Shown here piece after piece: positions 49,945-58,859 of a stretch of DNA of 64,000 bases (position 1 is the stretch's first letter; each line of letters starts with the position of its first letter). Location of the stretch: contig NZ_JBLKNZ010000001.1 of the NCBI RefSeq assembly GCF_051414115.1, forward strand, positions 248,001 to 312,000. Direction: 5' to 3'. The DNA comes from Halovenus marina. GTDB lineage: Archaea > Halobacteriota > Halobacteria > Halobacteriales > Haloarculaceae. The translations under genes and the position numbers were made by a program. The notes under the pieces are model-generated. The model was not told where the DNA came from. It worked only from the letters and a program-made list of their open reading frames with translations, and made no database searches.

Positions 49945-51441
49945 ATGGCGATGATTAGCTCTCTCACCGAAGCGGCAGGGATGGTTCTGACGGTGTCGGT
50001 ACTCTCGTGGATGCTCGTCGGCCTCCTCTATGGCATCGTCGTCGGCGCGCTGCCCGGTGTCGGCCCCAACCTCGGGATGGCGGTCGTGCTTCCCTTCACT
50101 ATCTCCTTCGAGGGACCGACTGCGATCATCTTTCTGATCAGCATCTACAGTGGTGCGATGTACGGCGGCAGTATCGCAGCGATTCTCATCAACACGCCCG
50201 GGAACGCCGCCGCCGCCGCGACGACGTTCGACGGCTATCCGATGACGAAACAGGGGAAGGCACGGGAGGCGCTCGCCGTCTCCGCAACCGCGTCGGCGCT
50301 CGGCGGTGCGCTGACGATCCTCACTGTCATCCTCCTCTCGCCGGTGCTGATCGAACTCATCTTGCTGTTCGGGTCGCCCGAGTATTTCCTCATCGCGGTG
50401 TTCGGCCTCGTGTTGATCACGGTCGTAACCCGCGGGTCGATGGTGAAGGGGATCACGGCAGGGGCCTTCGGTCTCCTGCTTACGACGATTGGCATCCCCA
50501 TCTTCACTTACGAGCAACGGTACACGTTCGGCGTCCTCCAACTCCAGGACGGCGTCTCCTTCGTCGTGGGACTCATCGGCGTCTTCGCTGTCGGTGAGAT
50601 GATGCGCCTGGCCGCGGAACCGGGAAGCATCGCCGAGGACGACGTCGAACTCACGGGAAGCATCGGTCAGGGCTTCCGGCAGATATTCAGACATCCCGTG
50701 ACCACCGTGCGGTCCGCATTCATCGGCTTCGGGATCGGCGCGATCCCCGGATCCGGCGCGTCGGTGTCGAACTTCATCTCCTACGGAGAAGCGGTTCGGA
50801 GCGACAGTGACGACGACTCCTACGGGTCAGGAAATCCGAAAGGTGTCATCGCCTCGGAGGCGGCCAACAACGGCACCGTCGCTGGCTCGCTCATCCCGAC
50901 GCTTTCCTTCGGGATCCCCGGCAGCGGTTCGACCGCAATCCTGCTCGGTGGTCTCATCATGCACGGGATCCGACCCAGCCCGCAACTGTTCGAGAGCCAA
51001 CTGCACATCACCTACGCTGTGTTTTTGGCCCTGCTCGTCGGGAACGTCGTCATCTTCGCACTCGGTATGACGCTCGTCACCCGGGTCGGTCACTGGTTCA
51101 CGCGAGTCAACACGGACTACATCGTCCCGCTCGTGCTGGTGTTTGCCGTGACCGGGTCCTACGTCATCCGTGACAGCTGGCTCGATCTTGCCTTCGTGGT
51201 CGCCTTCGGCATTCTCGGCTACTACATGGTGCGACACAACTACTCGATTATCGCCTTCGTCCTCGGTGTCGTGCTCGGCCCCATCGCAGAGGAGAACCTG
51301 TTCCGGACGATGGAACTCGGCGGGCTCTCCTACATCCGAGGTCGCCCGCTGTCGCTGTTGCTCATCTTCCTCATCGCGATTGTGCTGTTCGGCCCACTGT
51401 TCAAAAAACAGCTGAGCCGGATCCGGGGTTCGGCTGGCTGA
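49945..51441 (+). CDS. tripartite tricarboxylate transporter large permease (TctA-like)
   Basis: 498 residues, multi-spanning. Signature segments are LPGVGPNLGMAVVLPFT, the sequence ILINTPGNAAAAATTFDGYP with KQGKAREAL, and GAIPGSGASVSNFISYGEAV, all characteristic of TctA. It would couple Na+ or H+ flux to uptake of a carboxylic acid supplied by TctC. Third gene of the C-B-A operon beginning at 48202. It differs in gene order from the second system at 54538-57772 (C-A-B). Confidence 0.88.
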   Translation: MAMISSLTEAAGMVLTVSVLSWMLVGLLYGIVVGALPGVGPNLGMAVVLPFTISFEGPTAIIFLISIYSGAMYGGSIAAILINTPGNAAAAATTFDGYPMTKQGKAREALAVSATASALGGALTILTVILLSPVLIELILLFGSPEYFLIAVFGLVLITVVTRGSMVKGITAGAFGLLLTTIGIPIFTYEQRYTFGVLQLQDGVSFVVGLIGVFAVGEMMRLAAEPGSIAEDDVELTGSIGQGFRQIFRHPVTTVRSAFIGFGIGAIPGSGASVSNFISYGEAVRSDSDDDSYGSGNPKGVIASEAANNGTVAGSLIPTLSFGIPGSGSTAILLGGLIMHGIRPSPQLFESQLHITYAVFLALLVGNVVIFALGMTLVTRVGHWFTRVNTDYIVPLVLVFAVTGSYVIRDSWLDLAFVVAFGILGYYMVRHNYSIIAFVLGVVLGPIAEENLFRTMELGGLSYIRGRPLSLLLIFLIAIVLFGPLFKKQLSRIRGSAG

Positions 51442-51512
51442 TACTGCTGGCTGTATGAGACCGGGCAGCGTTTTTCTTCGCTTCACGCAACGGCGAGAGT
51501 GTCCCAGCCGAA

Positions 51513-51521
51513 ACTACTTTA
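51513..51521 (+). promoter_or_regulatory. TATA-like box for the VOC gene
   Basis: actacttta lies 25-33 nt before the ATG at 51546, in the 104-bp gap after tctA. Confidence 0.4.
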
Positions 51522-51545
51522 GAACCACTCACCGATCAGTACAGC

Positions 51546-51935
51546 ATGTCACGGACACTCCACCAGGTCTATCTGATGGTCACCGACATCGATCGGTCCG
51601 TCGAGTTCTATCGGGATGGGCTCGGACTGGAACCGACCGACGAGACCGCCGGTCGGGTGAAATTCGACACAGGCGCGTGTACACTCGTTCTCGAAGAGGA
51701 CTTCGACGACGCTGTGCTCGACCAGTTCGGCCTCGAACCGCCCGGCGACGACCGGGGATCCGGAGTGATCACCGTCGTCGAGGTGTCGGACATCGACGAC
51801 GCCGCAGCACAGCTTGAGTCGTTCGGGGCGGAGCTACTGACCGGGCCACGAACCGTCGACTGGGGCCGGGAGTTGCTGCTCGTCTCCGACCCCGATGGGT
51901 ACGTGATCGAGGTGTCACAGCCGACCGAGGCGTAG
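51546..51935 (+). CDS. VOC-superfamily (glyoxalase/bleomycin-resistance/dioxygenase-fold) protein
   Basis: 129 residues, a single VOC domain: RTLHQVYLMVTDIDRSVEFYRDGLGL, VKFDTGACTLVLEED and LVSDPDGYVIEVSQ are typical beta-alpha-beta units. With His5 and the terminal Glu it could form a metal site. It is not long enough to be a full extradiol dioxygenase. It is adjacent to the tctCBA operon but has its own TATA-like box; it converges on an EamA transporter. A lyase, isomerase or hydrolase function is open. Confidence 0.75.
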   Translation: MSRTLHQVYLMVTDIDRSVEFYRDGLGLEPTDETAGRVKFDTGACTLVLEEDFDDAVLDQFGLEPPGDDRGSGVITVVEVSDIDDAAAQLESFGAELLTGPRTVDWGRELLLVSDPDGYVIEVSQPTEA

Positions 51936-51962
51936 CTTCGGGAGCGACCTGACCGACGCGAG

Positions 51963-52889
51963 TCACGCGCCCCCAAACAGCGCCATCACGATGACGCCAG
52001 TGACGATCAAGCCGGTGCCGCCGATCACCCGCTTCGAGAACACCTCCTCCTCCCGGAACAGCACGAACGAGAACAGCAGGACAAACAGCGGCGAGGTGTT
52101 CGTGACCGGTGTGACGATGACGACTCGGCCGACGCTGTAGGCGAGATAGATAAGCGGTATCGCGGTGCTGGTCGCCAGCCCCGCCGCACCGAAGTAGTAG
52201 AGTTCGTCCCGATTGATCGACCCGACGTTTGTCTGACTCGACACGGCGACGTAGGCTGCGACCAGCGTCCACGACGTTGTCGTGGTGACGGCCGCGGCCA
52301 GAATCGGGTTCGTGACGAGGTCGACGCCGACGTCTCGAAACACGTGAGAGGTCCCGTAGAAGACGGCTCCGAGCAGCGGCAACAGGAGATACCGCTTCGG
52401 GAACTGGGCGGGACTCTCTGCGTCCTCGTCGCCCCGCACGGTTGCGACCATGGTTCCGCCAGCGACGATGACGAGCGCGCCGACCGCCTCGGGCGCGGTG
52501 AGTCGCTCGGACAGGAACAGCACGGACAGCACACCCGCGACGACGGGGTTCATGTACACCAGGGGAATCGAGATGTTGATCCCGATCTTGTCGATCCCCT
52601 GGTAGTTGAAGAAGCGACCGAGGACGGGTGCGAACACCCCGGCGATCACGAAGAACCGCCAGGCGTAGAGATCGAACTGGATATCGTAGAGGGTAATGGC
52701 GACAGTCCAGAGGACGACGACGTTGACGGTCAGGCTGATGAACAGGGCGATCGTCGAAGAGGAGTCCCGAATGCCCGCTCGGATGAGCGTGTTCGAGGTC
52801 GCGTAAAACACCGAGGCGACGATTGCGATGGCAATCGGAAGGAGGATACTCACGAACAGCACACCCCACGGGTGCGCCGAGCGATCCAC
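51963..52889 (-). CDS. DMT/EamA-family transporter
   Basis: 308 residues from the GTG ending at 52889 (first residues MDRSAHPWGVLFV); a later GTG start is possible. About ten hydrophobic helices in two EamA repeats are visible, for example ILLPIAIAIVASVFYATS, AGVFAPVLGRFFNYQ and VIIVTPVTNTSPLFVLLFSFVLFR-type segments. EamA proteins export or exchange small molecules such as amino acids or nucleotide sugars. The direct repeat at 52899-52942 lies immediately upstream. The protein is on the opposite strand to the TTT operon and in the same direction as the LhgO-like gene; the pair may be cotranscribed. Confidence 0.82.
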   Translation of the reverse strand: MDRSAHPWGVLFVSILLPIAIAIVASVFYATSNTLIRAGIRDSSSTIALFISLTVNVVVLWTVAITLYDIQFDLYAWRFFVIAGVFAPVLGRFFNYQGIDKIGINISIPLVYMNPVVAGVLSVLFLSERLTAPEAVGALVIVAGGTMVATVRGDEDAESPAQFPKRYLLLPLLGAVFYGTSHVFRDVGVDLVTNPILAAAVTTTTSWTLVAAYVAVSSQTNVGSINRDELYYFGAAGLATSTAIPLIYLAYSVGRVVIVTPVTNTSPLFVLLFSFVLFREEEVFSKRVIGGTGLIVTGVIVMALFGGA

Positions 52890-52898
52890 CCGATTACG

Positions 52899-52942
52899 AC
52901 GGCGCGTCTCGCTTCCTCTCTTACTGTTACGGCGCGTCTCGC
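52899..52942. repeat. 14-bp perfect direct repeat with 30-bp period upstream of the EamA gene
   Basis: acggcgcgtctcgc occurs at 52899-52912 and 52929-52942. The period is exactly 30 bp, about three helical turns, in the 58-bp gap between the LhgO-like stop and the EamA start. It could be a regulatory site or a small tandem duplication. Confidence 0.75.
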
Positions 52943-52947
52943 CTCGC

Positions 52948-54150
52948 TCATAACTGTCGTTCGACCAGTTGCTCCGTGAGGTGGTCGCCGTAAGCGAGCG
53001 ATGCGGTGAGTGAAATCGGGTTCAGGACGTGCATCGACCGGTCGCCCCACTCGACGAGCGAACCGTCGACGATTTCGCCGTCCCGTCGGACCGGCTCGGC
53101 GCGGATGCCGGTGTAGCTTCTGGCGAAATCCGACGCATCCAGTCCCGGGAGAAGCGCCTGTGCCTCGGTGACGAATCGGTCCTTCGAGTACGTTTTCATC
53201 AGTTCCCCCCACGCAGCGCGCAGCATCGTCGGCGAGAGTATCGACCGCCAGAACCCGGCGTAGCCGAGCGTCTGACCGAGGTCGGTCGGGTCGACTGACC
53301 ACTTCGAGTACGCCTCCCGGCCGAGCGCGAGCGCCGCGTTCGGCCCGACGAGGACGCGACCGTCAGGTAATGGCATGAAGTGAACACCGAGATACGGCTG
53401 TTCGGGATCCGGTGTGGGATAGAGTACGGTTTCGACGGAGCTTCGTCGGTCGGCGACGAGTTCGTAGTACTCACCGCGAAAGGGGACGATCTGATACACC
53501 CGGGCGACGTCGAGTTCGTGGGCGAGCGTATCAGCGTGCAGTCCCGCCGCGTTCACGACGTACTCGGCATCGAGGTTCCCCTTCGTGGTCGAGACGGCGA
53601 TGGAATCGCGCTTCGACTGGAGTGCAGTCACCTCGTGACCAAACAGGAGGTCGACACCGAGGTCACGGACCCGGTCCCCGAGCGTGTTGATGAACGCCCG
53701 CGTGTCGAGTGTCGCCACGCTCGGGCAGTACAGCCCCGCTCGACCCGAAACCCCTGGCTGGAGCGATTCGAGACCGTCTGCGTCCTCGATAAACTCCGTC
53801 GGCACATTGTTCTGCGTTGCGCGTTCTGCTATCCCGCGAAGCCCCTCTACCTCGTCCGCGTCGGATGCGACGAACAACTGCCCCCGCTCTGCGATCGGCA
53901 CGTCCCATTCCCGACAGAATGACTTGATGCGGGCGGCTCCCTCTCGCCCGAAGCGGGCCTGCTCCGACCCCGGCGGGTGGACATGGCCCGGAAAGACGAC
54001 ACACGAGTTCCGGCCGCTCTGATGGCTGGCGAGTTGATACTCCTTTTCGAGCAGACAGACTGACTGGTCTGTCTGCTCTGCAAGGTGCTTTGCGATAGCG
54101 AGTCCGGCACAGCCTGCGCCGATCACGACAACATCGTACGATGATCTCAT
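52948..54150 (-). CDS. FAD-dependent oxidoreductase, L-2-hydroxyglutarate oxidase-like (LhgO)
   Basis: 400 residues of the DAO/GlpA-type flavoprotein fold. VVVIGAGCAGLAIAKHL (7-23) is the FAD dinucleotide motif, followed by LLEKEYQLASHQSGRNS; the HxSGRNS segment is the hallmark of LhgO-type enzymes, and YLGVHFMPLPDGRVLVGPNA lies in the second half. LhgO oxidises L-2-hydroxyglutarate to 2-oxoglutarate and passes electrons to quinone. Other 2-hydroxydicarboxylates are possible. It precedes the EamA gene on the same strand across a 58-bp gap. Confidence 0.78.
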   Translation of the reverse strand: MRSSYDVVVIGAGCAGLAIAKHLAEQTDQSVCLLEKEYQLASHQSGRNSCVVFPGHVHPPGSEQARFGREGAARIKSFCREWDVPIAERGQLFVASDADEVEGLRGIAERATQNNVPTEFIEDADGLESLQPGVSGRAGLYCPSVATLDTRAFINTLGDRVRDLGVDLLFGHEVTALQSKRDSIAVSTTKGNLDAEYVVNAAGLHADTLAHELDVARVYQIVPFRGEYYELVADRRSSVETVLYPTPDPEQPYLGVHFMPLPDGRVLVGPNAALALGREAYSKWSVDPTDLGQTLGYAGFWRSILSPTMLRAAWGELMKTYSKDRFVTEAQALLPGLDASDFARSYTGIRAEPVRRDGEIVDGSLVEWGDRSMHVLNPISLTASLAYGDHLTEQLVERQL

Positions 54151-54537
54151 CTGGATCGACCCCGGGAGCGTGACCGTGTGTCGAATCGTGCGAGCGAATA
54201 CCGCCAGCGATTCCGGCGCATATTGGTGTGTCCCGTCGTCTGTCTACCGGGAGAAAACCACATGGGAGAGATAAATGTGGGTATCCCTCAAATAGCTTTC
54301 CTCGGAACCGCTCGCTCAGACAGACGGACACGCAGACGACCCGGCACGAGGGTCCAGTTGAACGGCAGAATCCTACACTCGTGATCAACTGTGTCGATGA
54401 ATGAGTAACTATTTATGGATAACACTTACTTAAATACCACCAGAGGCCGTGCTGTGACCAACCGAAACCACACGAAGAGAGTCGATCCCCGTGATATGGC
54501 CGGTAGTTATAAATACAAGCAGGGAGTCAGTGGGTGT
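54151..54537. other. 387-bp intergenic region with promoter and imperfect inverted repeat
   Basis: No gene is convincing. An imperfect inverted repeat pairs 54228-54245 with 54318-54331 (14 bp with a 4-nt bulge, 72-nt loop). The loop holds the AT-rich gagataaatg and the region continues with other AT-rich stretches (54405-54440). It sits between divergent genes and would hold both promoters. Confidence 0.5.
54507..54515 (+). promoter_or_regulatory. TATA-like box for the second TctC gene
   Basis: ttataaata lies 23-31 nt before the ATG at 54538, a clear archaeal box supporting that start. Confidence 0.65.
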
Positions 54538-55599
54538 ATGCCACGGAGTAGCAAAAGCAGGCGAGACATTTTGAAAGCAACAGGCGCAGGGAGCGTCGCA
54601 CTCCTCGCAGGGTGTTTAGGGAGCGATGGCGGCAGTGATTTCCCCAACGAACCGATCACGTTCAAGGTTATTGCCGACACCGGCGGCGGGATGGACTATT
54701 ACACTCGGCTGGTGACGAGCTACATCGAGCAGGAGGACCTGCTCGACGTCGACATCCGGGTCGAGAACCTCACGATGTCACTCATCGGGCGAGTCAACAA
54801 CGTCTACAACTCCGACAACGACGGCTACACGTACGGCAACGCCTGGCCGGGCGCTGGCCGGTTTCAGGCGCAGGGCGTCGAAGGAGTCGAGTTCGACTAT
54901 ACCGATATCACCCCGATGCCGAGTGCGGGCAGCAACATGCGGGCCATCTGCGTCGGTCCGGACGTCGACGTCAACAGCGGGAGTGAACTGCTGAGTCACA
55001 TCGCCAACGGGAACGCGATGTTCTACACGACGGGCGTCCGCTCGACCGGGACTATTGCTCCGGTCATCCTTGGAGAAGTGGGCGGGGCGTACGACCTCAC
55101 GCAGGTGATGGACAACCACGTCGTCTACGACGGGCAGGCACAGGGGATGACCGGGATGCAGCGCGGTGAAGTGAACACGATGGCGGCGTCTGTCAGTTCC
55201 GTTATCGAGTTCATCCGCTCGGGTGACCTGAAGCCGGTCCTCGTGATGGCTGGCTCTCAGGACGAGATTCCGACGCTCTACGAAGAGGAACTCAGCGACG
55301 TCGACACGCTCGGATCCATCGAACTCAACAACAAGGACGAGGTCCAGGGCCTCACATCCTTCCAGCACTACTGGAACTGGATGGGGCCGCCGGGCATCGA
55401 GGAAGAGCGTGCAGATGTCATCCGCGACGCCATGTCCGAAGCGATCCAGATGGACGAACTGCAGGAGGAAGCGCGGAGCAACGGCCGGACCATTACGTAT
55501 GCTGACAGCGAAACCGTGGGCGAGTACCTCGGGGAGCAGGTCGAACTGTGGGAGGAATATCTCCCGATCCTCGACGACATGGAAGCCGCCGTGAACTGA
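54538..55599 (+). CDS. tripartite tricarboxylate transporter substrate-binding lipoprotein (second TctC-like)
   Basis: 353 residues from the ATG at 54538; the longer upstream frame is rejected because a strong TATA-like box lies just before this ATG. The Tat signal SRRDILKATG is followed by LLAGC, with Cys26 as the lipidated residue. There is no long Gly-Ser linker, in contrast to the other TctC. The domain begins FPNEPITFKVIADTGGGMDYYTRLV and includes YDGQAQGMTGMQRGEVNTM, a TctC/Bug-type pattern. It binds a carboxylate outside the cell for the permease genes tctA and tctB that follow. Confidence 0.83.
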   Translation: MPRSSKSRRDILKATGAGSVALLAGCLGSDGGSDFPNEPITFKVIADTGGGMDYYTRLVTSYIEQEDLLDVDIRVENLTMSLIGRVNNVYNSDNDGYTYGNAWPGAGRFQAQGVEGVEFDYTDITPMPSAGSNMRAICVGPDVDVNSGSELLSHIANGNAMFYTTGVRSTGTIAPVILGEVGGAYDLTQVMDNHVVYDGQAQGMTGMQRGEVNTMAASVSSVIEFIRSGDLKPVLVMAGSQDEIPTLYEEELSDVDTLGSIELNNKDEVQGLTSFQHYWNWMGPPGIEEERADVIRDAMSEAIQMDELQEEARSNGRTITYADSETVGEYLGEQVELWEEYLPILDDMEAAVN

Positions 55600-55703
55600 G
55601 GTCGTCCGCAGTCGGGGCTGAAAGATCGCCCACGCGTTTCGAATGTGGGCCATCACAAGAAACAAGAAGTAACCATAACATATCCAACACACTCTATTAA
55701 ACA

Positions 55704-57215
55704 ATGGTCACAGACGCTTTGATCGGCGCACTTGCCACGATATTCACCCCGGCAAACATCCCGATTCTCGTGATAGGAACCGTTCTTGGATTCATTATCG
55801 GTATGATTCCGGGCATGGGTGGGACAATTACACTCGCACTGCTCATCCCGCTCACGTTCGGTATGCAACCGGCGACGGCGTTCATCTTGCTCGCGGCCGC
55901 ACACGGCGGCGTCAATCAGGGCGGCGCAATCAGTTCGATCCTCCTGAATACGCCAGGGAGTGCCCCGAACGCAGCGACGCTCCTCGATGGGTTCCCGATG
56001 GCTCGCAAGGGCGAAGGCGGACGGGCCATCTCTGCCGCTGCTGTCGCCAGCGCGGCGGGCGCGATACTCGGGCTTGCAGTGCTCGTCGTCAGCATCCCAA
56101 TCCTCATCGAGGTCGTGCTCGCCTTCGGACCGCCAGAAATCTTCTGGCTCGGTATCTGGGGCATCGCCGCACTCGCCTTTATCATCGGTGACGACCTCAA
56201 GAAAGGCGTCATCGCTGGCGGACTCGGCATCATGTTCGCGCTGCACGGACAGCCACCGATCGCCCCGGGCTACCGCTTTTCGTTCGGGTTCACACAGTTA
56301 CAGAACGGGTTCAACGTCGTCGCGGCGGTCATCGGTCTGTTCGCCATCGCCGAGATGATAAACCTCGTCTCGAAAGGACAGACAATCGCTGAAGAAGACC
56401 AGTACGACGCCAAACACGGTCGGCTGCAAGGGTTCAAGGACGTTTTCGTCCACAAGTGGCTCTTCCTGCGGTCGGCGATCATCGGCGTGCTGGTCGGCGT
56501 GATCCCCGGTATCGGCGGCGTCACGGCGAACTACATCGCGTACATGCAGGCCGTGCTCACGTCGAAAAACAACGAGACGTTCGGTGAGGGGGACGTTCGC
56601 GGCGTCATCGCGAGCGAAGCCAGCAACGACGCGAAGTCGGGCGGCGCCTACATCCCGACGCTCGGGTTCGGGGTTCCCGGAAGTGCGAGCATGGCCGTGC
56701 TGTTCGGTGCCTTTCTGCTTCACGGTATTCAACCAGGCCCACGGCTGCTCCAGCAGAACCTCGATATCGTGACGATCATCATCGTCGCAGCGCTGTTCTC
56801 GAACATCCTGAGCAGTACGCTTGCGATCGCACTCTCTGATAGGCTGACCGCCGTGACCCGCATCGATATCAACCTCCTCGCGCCGGGGATTATCGGCATC
56901 TCCTTCATCGCGGCCTTCGCGCTCAACAACGACATCTTCGACGTCTACACGGCGCTGCTGTTCGGCATCATGGGATACATGATGATCCGGGCGAACATGC
57001 CGCGCATCCCGCTGATTATCGGGATGATCCTCGGCCCGATTATCGAGAGTAACTTCTTCCGGTCGATGCAAATATCTAGTTGGGAGGTATCCATCTTCTG
57101 GAGTTCCACAATCTCGATCATCCTGATCTTGCTGGTTGTCCTGACGATGCTCGGACCCTTCATCCAGCGATACGTTTCGTTTGCCTCGTTGGATAGATTC
57201 GGAGGTGGGAGCTAA
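55704..57215 (+). CDS. tripartite tricarboxylate transporter large permease (second TctA-like)
   Basis: 503 residues with about eleven hydrophobic helices. Key segments are GMIPGMGGTITLALLIPLTFG, ILLNTPGSAPNAATLLDGFP with ARKGEGGRAI, GVIPGIGGVTANYIAYMQAV and GFGVPGSASMAVLFGAF. It would take up a carboxylate using Na+ or H+. It follows tctC by 104 bp and overlaps tctB by one base, so the system is ordered C-A-B rather than the C-B-A of the first. Sequence divergence suggests different cargo. Confidence 0.88.
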   Translation: MVTDALIGALATIFTPANIPILVIGTVLGFIIGMIPGMGGTITLALLIPLTFGMQPATAFILLAAAHGGVNQGGAISSILLNTPGSAPNAATLLDGFPMARKGEGGRAISAAAVASAAGAILGLAVLVVSIPILIEVVLAFGPPEIFWLGIWGIAALAFIIGDDLKKGVIAGGLGIMFALHGQPPIAPGYRFSFGFTQLQNGFNVVAAVIGLFAIAEMINLVSKGQTIAEEDQYDAKHGRLQGFKDVFVHKWLFLRSAIIGVLVGVIPGIGGVTANYIAYMQAVLTSKNNETFGEGDVRGVIASEASNDAKSGGAYIPTLGFGVPGSASMAVLFGAFLLHGIQPGPRLLQQNLDIVTIIIVAALFSNILSSTLAIALSDRLTAVTRIDINLLAPGIIGISFIAAFALNNDIFDVYTALLFGIMGYMMIRANMPRIPLIIGMILGPIIESNFFRSMQISSWEVSIFWSSTISIILILLVVLTMLGPFIQRYVSFASLDRFGGGS

Positions 57216-57772
57216 TGTCCGAAGCGGACACCAGCGAGGACGGTCTGTTTCCGATCTCTGAGCGGCGAATCGAGCAGGCGTTCCTGCTGGTGCTGCTTGC
57301 GTGGATCGGCATTCTGCTGAGTGCCACACGGAGTCTCGACTCCGACAGCCGACTGGTGCCGTTGCTCATCGGCATCCCGACCTTCGTCCTCATCGTCATC
57401 ACCCTCCTGCCGGTCAACTGGACATCGTTCCTCGACCGACTCCTCCCGAGCAGTGCCGACTCGGATGAGGGGCACAGACTGTCCGACCGGATATCGTCGG
57501 ACAGCGGAAACAGCCCCGCAGAAGAACAGCGGGTCGCGCTGGCGCTGATCGGCTGGGTTGTCGCAGCGGTCGTCCTGATTCGCGTGTTCGGGTTCTACTA
57601 CACCCTTCCGCCGTACACATTTGCGCTGACGTGGTATCTCAAGCGGGACGTGAAGAAAGCACTGCTCGTGACGGTGATCTTCGTCACGATAGTCTGGTTC
57701 CTCTTCATCTATCTGTTCGAGCAGTTGCTGTACAGGGGCATGCTGGACCTTCCGATTCCGGTGTTCTTCTGA
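57215..57772 (+). CDS. tripartite tricarboxylate transporter small membrane subunit (second TctB-like)
   Basis: 185 residues. Hydrophobic helices around IEQAFLLVLLAWIGILLS, VPLLIGIPTFVLIVITLLP, VALALIGWVVAAVVLIRVFGFYY and ALLVTVIFVTIVWFLFIYLFEQLL fit the four-helix TctB topology with an acidic loop in between (PSSADSDEGHRL). Its ATG shares a base with the tctA stop, so translation is coupled. It completes the second system. Confidence 0.82.
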   Translation: MSEADTSEDGLFPISERRIEQAFLLVLLAWIGILLSATRSLDSDSRLVPLLIGIPTFVLIVITLLPVNWTSFLDRLLPSSADSDEGHRLSDRISSDSGNSPAEEQRVALALIGWVVAAVVLIRVFGFYYTLPPYTFALTWYLKRDVKKALLVTVIFVTIVWFLFIYLFEQLLYRGMLDLPIPVFF

Positions 57773-57809
57773 CTGGCCTTCTCTTCTTCGAAACCCCTCA
57801 CTCTCGCAG

Positions 57810-58859
57810 TTATCGGTCCTTGGAGTCGTACCACTCGGGGACGCCATCGGGGCTGAACGCACCGGGCGGATGATTGCGAGCAGGGTCACGGAACTGTTCG
57901 ACGAAGGCAGTCACCATGGCGACGAACTCGGCCGGGTACTCCCGGTAGACGTGATGACCAGCCTTGTCGACGATGTACTGGCGCACGTTGGGGTTGGTCT
58001 GGCTGATGAGTTCGTAGAGGGCACGGCCCTGTTCCAGCACGGAGGTCGGGTCGTTGCGCCCCCAGTAGACGAGCGTCGGCGCGGTGAGATCCCCCGCTTT
58101 GATCCGCTGTTGGGTTTCGTTCATCGCCTCCCCGACGGACTGGTGCCAGCGTTCGCGGGCACCCTCCCGCATCAGCCGGGCCGTCTCCAGTCCCTTCTCG
58201 CTTTCGCGCATGAACGCCGCAGCGCGAACGTACTCGTCGGTGAGATGGTCGGTGGTGTAGCCGATCATCTCCTCGAAGTGTCGGACCTTGTCCTGATAGT
58301 ACGTCGGTGAGGAGGGGTCGTCCGGGTCGTCTCGGTGGAGGCGGTTTCGCCGGTACGGGTAATCACCCCAGTTCGGGGCGAGCGTACCGCTGTTGACGAC
58401 GGTGAGCGTCCGAACCCGGTCGGGCCGTTCGACGGCGAGTCGGCCGCCGAGGCCGCCGCCTCGTGACTGACCGGCCACGTGTGCAGACTCGATCTCGTGT
58501 TCGTCGAGAAAGCCCAGCAGATGCTCGAACTCGGCGTCGTGCGTGAATTCCTCGGTCGAGTCGGGGTGGTCGGTGAGTCCATTTCCGAGACGGTCGAGCG
58601 CGAACACCTCGAAGTTGGTGGCGAGGCCATCGAGCACGGGTGTCCACGTGTTCGCGCTCATCGACCCCTCCCAGCTACCGCCGTGTAACAGCACCATCGC
58701 GTCCTTGTCCGGCACCATCGTCCCGTCGTCAGCATCGCCAACGTGGTAGTAGCGCGTCCTGATACCGTCGACGTCGATAAAGGAGGGTTCGAACCCGTCG
58801 ATGCCCGCGTCAGGGGCGACATCGCTGTACTTCGCTTCCGCTGAGGTGGTCTCCGTCAT
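57810..58859 (-). CDS. alpha/beta hydrolase, possibly a meta-cleavage-product hydrolase
   Basis: 349 residues from the ATG ending at 58859 (MTETTSAEAKYSDV). The oxyanion region is LLHGGSW (57-63), the nucleophile elbow is GQSRGG with Ser132, the acid is in VYWGRNDPTSV and the base His in DKAGHHVYREYP, so a complete Ser-Asp-His triad is present. Fold and motif order resemble C-C hydrolases such as BphD/MhpC and general esterases; the DNA context with a ring-cleavage cluster makes a C-C hydrolase role attractive, but esterases and haloalkane dehalogenase-like enzymes look the same at this resolution. Its start overlaps the isochorismatase-like gene by four bases. Confidence 0.72.
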   Translation of the reverse strand: MTETTSAEAKYSDVAPDAGIDGFEPSFIDVDGIRTRYYHVGDADDGTMVPDKDAMVLLHGGSWEGSMSANTWTPVLDGLATNFEVFALDRLGNGLTDHPDSTEEFTHDAEFEHLLGFLDEHEIESAHVAGQSRGGGLGGRLAVERPDRVRTLTVVNSGTLAPNWGDYPYRRNRLHRDDPDDPSSPTYYQDKVRHFEEMIGYTTDHLTDEYVRAAAFMRESEKGLETARLMREGARERWHQSVGEAMNETQQRIKAGDLTAPTLVYWGRNDPTSVLEQGRALYELISQTNPNVRQYIVDKAGHHVYREYPAEFVAMVTAFVEQFRDPARNHPPGAFSPDGVPEWYDSKDR

